From NCBI RefSeq assembly GCF_008329605.1, contig NZ_NPKO01000009.1:62001-126000 (forward strand): 64,000 bases of DNA. Reading direction: 5' to 3'. Position 1 is the first letter of the stretch, and each line of letters opens with the position of its first letter. Of the stretch, positions 17,901 to 24,944 are shown one piece after another. Origin of the DNA: Mycolicibacterium sp. P9-64. GTDB taxonomy: Bacteria; Actinomycetota; Actinomycetes; Mycobacteriales; Mycobacteriaceae. A program made the position numbers and the translations under genes. Below the pieces are notes generated by a model, which was given only the letters and a program-made list of their open reading frames with translations, had not been told where the DNA came from and did no database searches.

Positions 17901-18285
17901 CGGCGGCGAGCAGGAGAAGCTCATGGCGTTCTGCCTCGCGGGCGCGCTGAGCTTCAACCTCGCCAACCCCGAAAGCGAAGACAACACACCGGTTTTCGCG
18001 CAGCTCATGCTCGACGAAGCGTTCTCCAAGTCCGACCCGCAGTTCGCCCAGCAGGCGCTGCAGGCGTTCCGCAAGTTCGGCTTCCAGCTGGTGATCGTCG
18101 CGACCGTGCAGAACGCCACCACCATCCAGCCCTACATCGACAGCGTGGTGATGGTGTCCAAGTCCGAGGCCACCGGTCGCAACGCCCGCCCCGTCGCATC
18201 GGTCTCGACGAGAACGATCTCGGAGTTCACCACGCTGCGGCACGAGATGCGCGCGAACGAGAAGCGAGTGCCTGCCGGGGTGTGA
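14923..18285 (+). CDS. jetC: Wadjet JetC / MksB-like SMC ATPase
   Basis: A 1120-residue SMC/SbcC-like ATPase, the motor of Wadjet/Mks complexes. Walker A is GASGSGKSS (residues 35-43). Long coiled-coil arms follow, separated by a hinge-like globular part near residues 430-560. The ABC signature SGGEQEKLMAF is near residue 990 and Walker B LMLDEAFSKSD near 1028. All ATPase motifs are intact, so loop extrusion should be possible. The start overlaps the jetB stop by 8 bases. In complete systems jetD, encoding a TOPRIM nuclease related to topoisomerase VI, follows directly. Here the next gene is an opposite-strand hydrolase and jetD is absent. Confidence 0.92.
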   Translation: MTEQFHLSRLQVINWGVFDGYHSIPFSSGGALIAGASGSGKSSLLDAISLGFLPFNRRNFNASGDNTAAGSSAGRRTVDKYVRGAWGQRSDGGTSRVMYLRGEGSAWSAVAVTYASDSGRTVTGLVLKWLTGESRNDSSSRFVLGDGDLDIEEICNRWASGRFDAVVFKEHWRFSTKVESQYLAQLYATIGIRASDAAQQLLGKAKSLKSVGGLEQFVREFMLDEPDSLARLPEALKQIDPLVEARELLAVAQKKRKILGDIEQIQHRYASESSDLGIIDLVDAPMVRAYTDHVRVAQCPDQIATHDGTIDQLENEYEDVTRSLNLAKAEADSLNAQISGTSANIAPLQSQVTAAETEAEQVERRRAAYEDLLTAQDIEIPDTSDEFWNLREELLTQATELLAKVERNREASTDAEYAQKSARIARDDAAKELKRVEHVGSALPEFALLMRDHICAEVGADVAELPYIAELLDLKPDQTRWRLAVEKVLRGAGLRLLVPDQHWEKVLRFVNETDMRGRLQLHHVRAKLLGAEPVDPDPKTLAGKLFAVDPKHPCAAEALDVITAAGDHVCVDTPDVFARFRRAVTDAGLYKDSDRLAIKDDRRAVKQSEYLYQGDVSAKINALTLELSSAEEIYQKARRAADDIAAQRQQWRDRAATCKAICEQYPQWSQIDTETADGHADRLREQYELLMADNPDLEALNARADECWSQIQKFMTRRGAIQTRRDALDERRTRLMDLQERLSPTFVSEPLTELLNRYAAALPVSLELLDPEPHRDALFTAIKKEREQLRESRRRSYDELARILNTFDTSFPDAIPNDSDDFDERVHDYVAMCRHIDERELPEAYERMMRLVTEQAPDAILTLHRVAEQETRRIAEQIDRVNTGLGSVEFNRGTRLTLRATPRQLTAVSELTEIVRSISRRIAEVGLGDKQAILDQYADILRLRNRLASTAPEDKAWTRDALDVRNRFTFDCAEWDVSSEELIRTHSNAGDNSGGEQEKLMAFCLAGALSFNLANPESEDNTPVFAQLMLDEAFSKSDPQFAQQALQAFRKFGFQLVIVATVQNATTIQPYIDSVVMVSKSEATGRNARPVASVSTRTISEFTTLRHEMRANEKRVPAGV

Positions 18286-18290
18286 GGGGT

Positions 18291-18320
18291 GACAGCCGAG
18301 CGCAACCGATGTACCTAATC
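18291..18320 (+). pseudogene. Possible 9-codon relic of jetD
   Basis: Starting 6 bases after the jetC stop, GTG ACA GCC GAG CGC opens a frame reading VTAERNRCT and then stops at TAA. jetD normally begins in this position, so this may be its start, cut off by a deletion that joined it to the tail of the hydrolase gene. The similarity is too short to prove. Confidence 0.3.
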
Positions 18321-19221
18321 ACGGGTTGACGGGCACATGGCGCAGGAGGAACTCAAGGTAGTCGGCAGTCGCCCGCTGGAACGGTTCGCCGAGATAGATG
18401 TCGAAATGCCCACACTGGTACTCGCGTATGTCGGCACGCGGGGCCTTCTCCGCGTGCCGCCGCGTCGCTCCCGCCGGGGCGACGGTGTCCGTCATGCAGA
18501 TGGCAAAGAGGATGGGGCATTGCACTTTGCGGGCCCGTCGGCCCGGAGAGTACTGCGAGATCGCCAGTCCGAACCTGGCAGCGACCTCGTTGCGGAAGGC
18601 GGGTGCGTGCTCGGCGACGGCACGGTAGCCGGATTCACAGTCCGGCGCAGTCATCAAGGCCGCAGAACCTGCGGGACCGGCCAAACTGACCATGACGGGG
18701 CGCCATCCGGATCGGAACGATGCCCAATCACGAAGGGCACGGGAGACGACTCTCGCGGCGGAGACCGGATGGCCGGCCCTGGCCGACGCGAAGCCGTCGG
18801 CGAAGGGGCATTGTGAAATTACTGCGGCCACTTGCGAATCCGCTGCGGCGACGTCGATGACCAGTCCGCCGCCAAACGACGATCCCCACAGGACCACTCG
18901 GCCCCCGTCGATGCCTTCCAGGCTGCGGGCGAAGGCGACGGCGGATCGCCAGTCGGTGAGTTGGCGCTCGATCTCGAGCAATTGCCGCGGTTCTCCTGTG
19001 CTGGCGCCGAAGTGGCGGTAATCGAACACCAGGCACGCGTAGCCGGCCGCGGTGAAGCGCTCGGCGTAGGCATCGAGCCGCATCTCCTTGACTCCCCCGA
19101 GTCCGTGGCCCATCACGATCACAGGGCGTCTCGGCCCGGAGCGTGCGTCCACCGGCGGCATGTACAGCCAACCAGCACAGCTGCCATCGCCTGACGGGAA
19201 TCGCACGTCTTGCCGAGTCAT
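18319..19221 (-). CDS. Alpha/beta hydrolase, DUF-type dienelactone/lipase-like
   Basis: A 300-residue alpha/beta hydrolase. The oxyanion strand reads VIVMGHGLGGVKEMRLDAYA, the fold segment is LVFDYRHFGASTGEP, and the nucleophile elbow is WGSSFGGG with serine in G-x-S-x-G. The late acid and histidine lie in FAICMTDTVAP and YQCGHFDIYLG. The catalytic triad therefore appears complete. There is no signal peptide. The ATG at 19221 is chosen because it directly precedes the conserved strand; ATGs at 19254 and 19260 are alternatives. A TATAAA box near 19278-19283 is a likely -10. The gene is divergent from another hydrolase across a shared palindrome. The substrate is unknown. Confidence 0.85.
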   Translation of the reverse strand: MTRQDVRFPSGDGSCAGWLYMPPVDARSGPRRPVIVMGHGLGGVKEMRLDAYAERFTAAGYACLVFDYRHFGASTGEPRQLLEIERQLTDWRSAVAFARSLEGIDGGRVVLWGSSFGGGLVIDVAAADSQVAAVISQCPFADGFASARAGHPVSAARVVSRALRDWASFRSGWRPVMVSLAGPAGSAALMTAPDCESGYRAVAEHAPAFRNEVAARFGLAISQYSPGRRARKVQCPILFAICMTDTVAPAGATRRHAEKAPRADIREYQCGHFDIYLGEPFQRATADYLEFLLRHVPVNP

Positions 19222-19292
19222 GAGGGCACTCAACCACACCACCGACCTGTCCATGACCATCGGCAAGGGCGCCCGATTTATACAAATCGAAT

Positions 19293-19308
19293 GATTGACG
19301 AATCAATC
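19293..19308. promoter_or_regulatory. GATTGA-CGAA-TCAATC palindrome in divergent promoter
   Basis: A 6-4-6 perfect inverted repeat. It sits at the -35 position of both likely promoters: the minus-strand one with TATAAA near 19278-19283 and the plus-strand one with GATACT at 19315-19320. It is a good candidate operator for the TetR encoded at 20160. Confidence 0.5.
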
Positions 19309-19329
19309 GTTTCTGATACTTTGAGTGGC

Positions 19330-20121
19330 ATGGTCGGAACTCACCACGTCGTGCTCATCCACGGAACCGGCTGCACCGGCCAGTTCTGGTTCCAATCCGT
19401 ACCGGAGTTCCAAGCGCGCGGATACACAGTCCACACCCCGACACTGCGGCATCATGACCTCCCGATCGAGAAGGGCGCCTCCAAGATCGCTGGCCTGAGC
19501 CTGCTCGACTACACCGATGACCTCGTCAAGTACGTCGAAGCGCTGGACTCGCCGCCGCTGCTCGTCGGTCACTCCCTCGGTGGACTGCTCGCTCAGCTCG
19601 TCGCCGCGCGCACCAATCATGCGGGCGTCGTTGCTGCCGCCCCGGCACCGGCGGCCGGCATCTTTGCGACGTATCCGGCGATGATCCGAATGTGGGGACC
19701 GCACTTCATTCATCCGCGGCCATGGCGGCGGCCGTTGTATCCGACGTGGTCCCACATGCGGTGGGGCGCCCAACACCAGAGTGAAGACCACCTGCGGGAA
19801 CTCTTCGACTCAATGGTGTGCGAGTCGGGCCGGGCCTACTGCGAGATGTCGATGTTCTTCCTGGACCGTCGCCGAGCAGCGAAAGTCGACTTCGATGCCG
19901 TCACCGGGCCTGTGCTCGTGATCGGTGCCGAGCACGACCGCGGAGTGAACCCCCGAATCGCACGCACCACTGCGCGCCGGCACCGCAATGCCACCTACGT
20001 CGAGATTCCCAAGGCCGACCACCTTGTCTTCGACGGTGAGTTTCTGCCGGTCACGATGAAGCACATAGACGACTGGGTCACGACTCACGAACTGTTCGGG
20101 CGCCGTACCCCGGCCAAGTAG
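19330..20121 (+). CDS. Alpha/beta hydrolase
   Basis: A 263-residue alpha/beta hydrolase of the esterase/haloalkane-dehalogenase-like superfamily. The oxyanion motif is VLIHGTGCTG, the nucleophile elbow LVGHSLGGLLAQL (serine near residue 83), the acid VIGAEHDRGVN and the histidine KADHLVF. All triad residues are present. There is no secretion signal. The ATG at 19330 follows a GATACT -10 box by about 9 bases, so the mRNA has almost no leader; an upstream ATG at 19291 would place the operator inside the gene. A TetR gene follows 38 bases later on the same strand. The substrate is not known. Confidence 0.87.
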   Translation: MVGTHHVVLIHGTGCTGQFWFQSVPEFQARGYTVHTPTLRHHDLPIEKGASKIAGLSLLDYTDDLVKYVEALDSPPLLVGHSLGGLLAQLVAARTNHAGVVAAAPAPAAGIFATYPAMIRMWGPHFIHPRPWRRPLYPTWSHMRWGAQHQSEDHLRELFDSMVCESGRAYCEMSMFFLDRRRAAKVDFDAVTGPVLVIGAEHDRGVNPRIARTTARRHRNATYVEIPKADHLVFDGEFLPVTMKHIDDWVTTHELFGRRTPAK

Positions 20122-20159
20122 CGACTCCCGCAGGGATCCCTTGGCGATACGGTGGATTG

Positions 20160-20789
20160 GTGACCACCCAGCCGAAGGACCGTGACGGCCGTGCGACGCG
20201 CTGGGAACATCGACGACCGACGCTCTTAGCCGCGGCGACCGAGTACGTCCTCGACAACGGGGTGGCCAACCTGACCCTGAGACCTCTAGCGGCGGGGATC
20301 GGCGTGACGATCGCCACGGTCGTGCGGCAGTTTGGGTCCAAGGAGCAACTGATCGAGGAAGTCACGCGCGGGATCAACCGCGAAATCGTCGAGAATCTGC
20401 ACGACGATCCCGAACTGGCGGCAGGGCCACCGGTACAGACGTTGCGGTTGCTGTGGCGTCGCTGGCTCACCCCCGCGGAGGCACGGAAGTTTGCGCTCAT
20501 GTTCGAGCTCTACGGGCTGGCGTTGCGGGACCCCGAGAAATACCGATGGTTCACCGATTCGGTCGTGCGCGACTGGGGCTTGGCCTTGATCGAAGATGCC
20601 TTGATCGACTCCGGAATCGAATCTGGTCAAGCCGAGATCGTCGGGACGCTGACACTGGCATTGCTGCGGGGGCTGCAACTCGATCACGCCGCAACACATG
20701 ACACGGCGCGCATCGACGCCGCGTTCGAGATGGCTGTAGCACTGCTGGCACCAACGGTGGGTCCGCCCGAACCCACCCCGACCTACTGA
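20160..20789 (+). CDS. TetR-family transcriptional regulator
   Basis: A 209-residue TetR protein. The DNA-binding part reads HRRPTLLAAATEYVLDNGVA, then NLTLRPLAAGIGVTIATVVR and QFGSKEQLIEEV. The C-terminal domain is ordinary helical ligand-binding sequence. The GTG at 20160 is taken as start; a TTG directly before it is equally possible. It lies 38 bases after the hydrolase gene and is probably cotranscribed with it. By position its most likely targets are the two divergent hydrolase genes, through the GATTGA-TCAATC palindrome. The ligand is unknown. Confidence 0.83.
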   Translation: MTTQPKDRDGRATRWEHRRPTLLAAATEYVLDNGVANLTLRPLAAGIGVTIATVVRQFGSKEQLIEEVTRGINREIVENLHDDPELAAGPPVQTLRLLWRRWLTPAEARKFALMFELYGLALRDPEKYRWFTDSVVRDWGLALIEDALIDSGIESGQAEIVGTLTLALLRGLQLDHAATHDTARIDAAFEMAVALLAPTVGPPEPTPTY

Positions 20790-20846
20790 AGCTCCCGCCC
20801 CTCGGTCGCTGCACTGTTTGACCGTTGCTGCGAGAGGCCGCCACCG

Positions 20847-21221
20847 CTACCCGGCCGGTGGGCGATACCCAGCGGCACTGCTGCGTAGCTGCCAGATCTG
20901 GGCGGGACACAAGATGCCCACTGCATTGGAAACCAAGTAATTGGCCGCGAACTCGTCGTTCGGCAAGACGTCGGCCTTCACGTCACCCATCACGCTGGCG
21001 TACGGCTCTCCGCGACTTACCTTGTCGCATATCGCGAAGCCGTAACCGATTGCATCATTGCCGGGAAAGTCGTAGTGGCGACGCACCATCACGTCGTAGG
21101 TGTACTCGATCTCGGGGCCGGGAACCGCAACTGCTCGCGGCGGTTGGACGGCCGTCGCCGCGCCGAAGACAGACGCAGTGAGGATCGAGGCGGAGACCAG
21201 CCGACGAAGATGCCTGCTCAC
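20847..21221 (-). CDS. Secreted DUF732-like protein
   Basis: A 124-residue exported protein. A basic start (VSRHLRRLV), hydrophobic core (SASILTASVFGAATAV) and Ala-x-Ala-like site before VPGPEIEY form a Sec signal peptide. The mature part has the DUF732 look common in mycobacteria: AICDKVSRGEPYASVMGDV and the second cysteine in GILCPAQIWQLR, a likely disulfide pair. The GTG at 21221 overlaps the upstream mas stop by 4 bases (GTGA), so it is preferred to the ATG at 21248. It is the last gene of the mce operon. DUF732 proteins have no firm function; a periplasmic role with the Mce system is inferred. Confidence 0.7.
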   Translation of the reverse strand: MSRHLRRLVSASILTASVFGAATAVQPPRAVAVPGPEIEYTYDVMVRRHYDFPGNDAIGYGFAICDKVSRGEPYASVMGDVKADVLPNDEFAANYLVSNAVGILCPAQIWQLRSSAAGYRPPAG

Positions 21222-21715
21222 TTTGGATCGAATCCCGATATGAGCCATTGACTTCCGACCTTGTCGAGGGTGACTTGAACTGCGGATGCCGTAGCCGACG
21301 GTGCGCCGTCGCCGACGATGACCGACTGATCTACGTACACCAGAACGACGGCGTGGTTCTCGCTGGCCGACACCGATGAGGCGGCGGGTACGGTCGCGGT
21401 CGCCGAGATCTTCTTCTCCTTGGCGCCCGGGATCACGACGTCGTTGGTCAGCGACGTGTACGAGTCTCGAAAGGATCCGGTCAGACGTTCCCTGGCAGCG
21501 GTCAGGGTGGTTTGCGCCGTGTCGGGGCTATAGGAGAGAAGGGCGATGGTGCCGTCGGTGGCGGCCTGTATCGAGGATCTCGCCGCCGCCTGTGCGTCCA
21601 CGATCGAACCTCCTCGGTACTTGAGATACCCGGCGCCCCCGGCCAGGCACATCACCAGCAACGGGACGAGCATGTATGCGACGACGTGCCAGCGCTTGGC
21701 CTGCGGCTCGGTCAT
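21218..21715 (-). CDS. Mce-associated membrane protein (Mas/Mam)
   Basis: A 165-residue Mce-associated protein with one N-terminal membrane helix (about residues 10-30, HVVAYMLVPLLVMCLAGGAG). An outer domain of about 130 residues follows, rich in Ser/Thr/Val and resembling an NTF2-like fold. In mycobacteria such proteins are encoded after mceF and are thought to stabilise the Mce transporter (OmamA/LucA-type function). The ATG at 21715 overlaps the preceding mas gene by 4 bases, and the gene overlaps the DUF732 gene by 4. The hallmark WLISGFDPK end is typical of the family. Confidence 0.85.
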   Translation of the reverse strand: MTEPQAKRWHVVAYMLVPLLVMCLAGGAGYLKYRGGSIVDAQAAARSSIQAATDGTIALLSYSPDTAQTTLTAARERLTGSFRDSYTSLTNDVVIPGAKEKKISATATVPAASSVSASENHAVVLVYVDQSVIVGDGAPSATASAVQVTLDKVGSQWLISGFDPK

Positions 21716-22335
21716 GGCACGAACTCCACGTTGGACACCTTTGCGTCGTCGCCGACCTTCTGGATGGACAGGCGCATGCGCCAAGCGCGCGATGACTGCT
21801 GCGGCGCATCGTTGGTCGTGGTCTGGACGCTCACGGCGACGAGTACTCGTGCCTCGGCGTCCGTGGAGGACTCCAACCCTGCGGTGGTCACGGTTCCCGT
21901 GGACACCGACTGCACCTTCTTGACCACCTCGACGAAGGGCTGCGACCGCTGGGAGAAGTCGTCGTAGAAGGTGCCGGTCGCCCCCGCGAGAATGCGCTGC
22001 ACGTCGGCGTCGGCGTGACGCCAGTCGATCGTCGTGAGGTTCACCGCGCCCTGCCGCCCGGTCTGGAGATACAGCGCGCGCAGGTCGACGGACTGCTGTG
22101 CGTGACGGTCCTGAATCCCCAGGAACCCGATGAGCGACGCGAGTGCTGCTGCCGTCGTCACACCGATCAGCAGTGCAAGCCGAGGTGGCGTCATTCGCCA
22201 ATGCGTGCTCCGGGCGCCTCCGTCGACGTCGTCGGCATGCTCGGTCGAAATCTCTTCGGCTACCGACTCATCGTCGAAGTCCGCGAGTTCGGCTGCGTCA
22301 CATGACGTCGACATCTGCGCGGTTGAGGTTGTCAA
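21712..22335 (-). CDS. Mce-associated membrane protein (Mas/Mam)
   Basis: A 207-residue Mce-associated protein. An acidic cytoplasmic tail of about 50 residues (ELADFDDESVAEEISTEHAD) precedes a single membrane helix, LALLIGVTTAAALASLIGFL. The outer domain contains DWRHADADVQRILAGATGTF, the most typical Mas segment, and ends VSNVEFVP. The TTG at 22335 lies 4 bases after the mceF stop; an ATG at 22314 is the alternative and loses only 7 residues. It is translationally coupled to the second mas gene. Its role is probably to support assembly or stability of the Mce complex in the cell envelope. Confidence 0.85.
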   Translation of the reverse strand: MTTSTAQMSTSCDAAELADFDDESVAEEISTEHADDVDGGARSTHWRMTPPRLALLIGVTTAAALASLIGFLGIQDRHAQQSVDLRALYLQTGRQGAVNLTTIDWRHADADVQRILAGATGTFYDDFSQRSQPFVEVVKKVQSVSTGTVTTAGLESSTDAEARVLVAVSVQTTTNDAPQQSSRAWRMRLSIQKVGDDAKVSNVEFVP

Positions 22336-22339
22336 CGTG

Positions 22340-23803
22340 TCACTGTCCCTTCGGCGGCAGCATCATGTCCTGCCACGATCGATTCTGATCGGCATCGCGA
22401 GCCAGGTCCGCTTGCCGATACATGCGGCCGTCGGGCCCCATGTAGCTGCCGGTGCTTGGGTCGTACTGGGCGATCGCGATCGGAGCTGGTGGTGGCGTTG
22501 CCGGCAACCCGGGAGCGGATTCGGTTGCGCCGGGCGGCAACTGCGGAATGGGTTGTCCGGAGAGGGTGGCGTTGGGATCGCCCTTCCAGTTGTAGCCGTC
22601 GTTGAGCGGTACGTACTCTTCGTCGCTCTCACACATCGCGGCGGTGGGAGCACGCTTGCCGGGTTTGGTCTCACAGGGGATGTTGCGAGCGCCGCGCACG
22701 TTGAACGGCGCGTCCTGTGGCACCCGGCAGTACAGATTGCCCTCCGGCCGCGGCGGATAGTCCACGTCGGTGGGAACACGCTGCTGCTGCGGCGGCAGGA
22801 AACCGGTGAGGCATGCGGGCGGCAGGTTCAGGTTGAGATTGAACGACAGGTACCCACCCTTGTAGGGCTGCTTGGTGTTTCGGTTGGCCAGGCCGGCACC
22901 CTGAAGAATCGAGATGCCCTGCGGTAGCAGAACCAGAATCTGTTCGAGGTCGTTGTTGTAGGTGATCCCGACGTCGTCAAGACCCACCAGGTTGTGCAGC
23001 AACACCGGGAGCGACGGTTGCAGCCGGTCCAACAGTCCGCGAGTCGCATCGGCAGCCGCTGGTCCGTCACTCAACACCTTCGAGACGGCGGGATCCTGGG
23101 CCTTGAGCTCCCCTGTGACGGTGGCGATGTTGGCCGCCCACGCCGCGATGGGGTCTGCGTTCTTGGTCTGCGAGTCCAGAACCGGTTGGGATTGATCGGT
23201 AAGGGTCACCAACGAGTCGAGGTTCTTGCGCGCGTCGATCGCCAACGCGGTCGTTCCCTTGACCAGACGGGACAGTTCAGGGCCGAGTCCGCCGACGGCG
23301 GTGTAGCCCTCGTCGATGACGGTTTTGAGATTGTCGTGCGGAATGGCCTGGATGCTCCGATTGGTCGCGGCCAGTAGCGAATTGACGTCCGGCGGTATGG
23401 AGGCCCGGTCCTCGTTGATGACGTCACCGTCCTTGAGCACCGGTCCATTACCGCTTCTCGGCCGCAGGGCGACGAACTGTTCGCCTACCGCGGTTTGACT
23501 GTGTACTTCGGCGTCCAGGTCCGCGGGGATGGCGACGTCCGACTTCAGCGACAGGGTTGCGTCGACGCCGGTGTCGGTGAGGTCGACGCTTTCGACCCGG
23601 CCGACTTCGGTCCCCCGGTACGTCACGTTGCCGCTGGAGTAGAGACCGGCGGCTGCGGGCACATGCAGCGTGACCCGGTAGTACCCGATTCCGAAGAGAT
23701 AGTTGGGCAGCCCCATGTAGTGGAAGGCCATCACGGATACGGCGATCAACGTGCCGGTCGTGAAGACCGCCATTTGAATGACGACGCGTCGTGGCAAGTA
23801 CAC
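22340..23803 (-). CDS. mceF: Mce-family protein MceF
   Basis: A 487-residue Mce/MlaD-type protein, the sixth of the operon. One N-terminal membrane helix (about residues 8-30) is followed by the MlaD domain with the family pattern YSSGNVTYRGTEVGRVESVD. The long helical MCE region comes next, and the tail is Pro-rich with several cysteines (LYCRV, NIPCETK, AAMCES). MceA-F are thought to form a hexameric tunnel that carries lipids across the periplasm to the YrbE permeases. The start is GTG at 23803, overlapping nothing and beginning 1 base after the mceE stop. Confidence 0.93.
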   Translation of the reverse strand: MYLPRRVVIQMAVFTTGTLIAVSVMAFHYMGLPNYLFGIGYYRVTLHVPAAAGLYSSGNVTYRGTEVGRVESVDLTDTGVDATLSLKSDVAIPADLDAEVHSQTAVGEQFVALRPRSGNGPVLKDGDVINEDRASIPPDVNSLLAATNRSIQAIPHDNLKTVIDEGYTAVGGLGPELSRLVKGTTALAIDARKNLDSLVTLTDQSQPVLDSQTKNADPIAAWAANIATVTGELKAQDPAVSKVLSDGPAAADATRGLLDRLQPSLPVLLHNLVGLDDVGITYNNDLEQILVLLPQGISILQGAGLANRNTKQPYKGGYLSFNLNLNLPPACLTGFLPPQQQRVPTDVDYPPRPEGNLYCRVPQDAPFNVRGARNIPCETKPGKRAPTAAMCESDEEYVPLNDGYNWKGDPNATLSGQPIPQLPPGATESAPGLPATPPPAPIAIAQYDPSTGSYMGPDGRMYRQADLARDADQNRSWQDMMLPPKGQ

Positions 23804-23804
23804 G

Positions 23805-24944
23805 TTATGGCCCCTGATCGGTGCGGTACGGAACCACCAGCGGATTCGCTGCGGTGTAGGGGCTGGGAAGTTGCCCGATGGTGCGGCCCCACTGCAGTTC
23901 CAGCTCGGTGAGGTTGCCTTCGAACCGCGTTCCGGTGAAGAACGACGAGTCGAGCCGACTGAGCGTCAAGTCGATGACCGCGGTCAGGTTGGCGTAATCA
24001 CCGCGCATCCACTTGGTGAGGGTCTGCTTGGGGAATGGATAGGTGGGCAGCACGTTGAGGGCGCGCGTCAGCGCGGGACCCGCGTCGGCCAATGACTTCA
24101 GCACCGGGGCGACGTCGGAGAGCTCGCGTACCAGGGCGGCCTTCGTCTGGTTGACCGAATCACTTGCCAGCGCGGAGAATTGGCCCAGTTGAGTGACGGC
24201 GTCGGCGATGTTCTTGCGTTGGCCGTCGAGGACGGCGAGTGCATCGGGGATGGTCTTGAGTGCCTTGTCGACAACCGGCTTCTGCTCGGCGATCTGGCCG
24301 ACGAGGTTGTTGAGGCTGTCGGCGGCGGCGATGATGTCGGTCTTTTGGTCGTTGAGGTACCCGACGTAGGTGTCGAGTTGCACGATGAGACTTCGCAAGT
24401 CGTCGGCGCGGCCGGCAAAAGCGGTGCTGAACGCTTCGGTGATGTCCTGGATTTGGCCTACTCCCCCGCCGTTGAGGACCATGGAGACCGCCGCCAGGGT
24501 CTGTTCGGTGCTCGGAAAGACTCCCGCGGCCGACAGCGGGATCAATGATCCGTCGTGCAGTTTGCCTTCTGGTGGGGCATCCGTCGGGGGTGCGAGTTCG
24601 ATGTGCAGGGAACCGAACAGGCTGGTCTGGCCCAACTTGACCGTCGTGTTGGCCGGCAGGTTCACGTCGCCGTCGATCGTCATGGTCAGCAGCGCATGCC
24701 ATCCCTGCAGGTCTACCTCTGTCACGTTGCCAACGGTCACATCCCCCACGCGGACACGGGAATTGGGCTGCAGGTTGGTGACGTTGGGCAGCTCGGCCCG
24801 AATGGTGTAGGCGCCGGGCCCGCCCCCCGCAGTCCCCGGTAGAGGCAGCGAGTTCAGGCCATGCCAGCTGCAGCCAGAGGAGGCAGTCAGCGCTGCGGCG
24901 ACGACCATTGCGACAGCCGTCATGCGTCGGCGTGGATTGCTCAT
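23805..24944 (-). CDS. mceE: Mce-family lipoprotein MceE (LprK-like)
   Basis: A 379-residue Mce protein of the E position, which is typically a lipoprotein. The signal peptide ends in a lipobox ASSGC with the lipidated cysteine at residue 25. The MlaD domain follows (PNSRVRVGDVTVGNVTEVDL), then the helical MCE segment with QTLAAVSMVLNGGGVGQIQD. Anchoring by lipid would fix the Mce tunnel in the envelope. The start overlaps the mceD stop by 4 bases (ATGA). Nothing is missing compared with family members. Confidence 0.93.
   Translation of the reverse strand: MSNPRRRMTAVAMVVAAALTASSGCSWHGLNSLPLPGTAGGGPGAYTIRAELPNVTNLQPNSRVRVGDVTVGNVTEVDLQGWHALLTMTIDGDVNLPANTTVKLGQTSLFGSLHIELAPPTDAPPEGKLHDGSLIPLSAAGVFPSTEQTLAAVSMVLNGGGVGQIQDITEAFSTAFAGRADDLRSLIVQLDTYVGYLNDQKTDIIAAADSLNNLVGQIAEQKPVVDKALKTIPDALAVLDGQRKNIADAVTQLGQFSALASDSVNQTKAALVRELSDVAPVLKSLADAGPALTRALNVLPTYPFPKQTLTKWMRGDYANLTAVIDLTLSRLDSSFFTGTRFEGNLTELELQWGRTIGQLPSPYTAANPLVVPYRTDQGP

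Noticed and set aside
16923..18329. 468-codon frame overlapping the end of jetC in another frame
   Set aside because: Extremely Arg/Ala/Pro-rich frame-shadow; jetC's own frame carries the ABC signature and Walker B.
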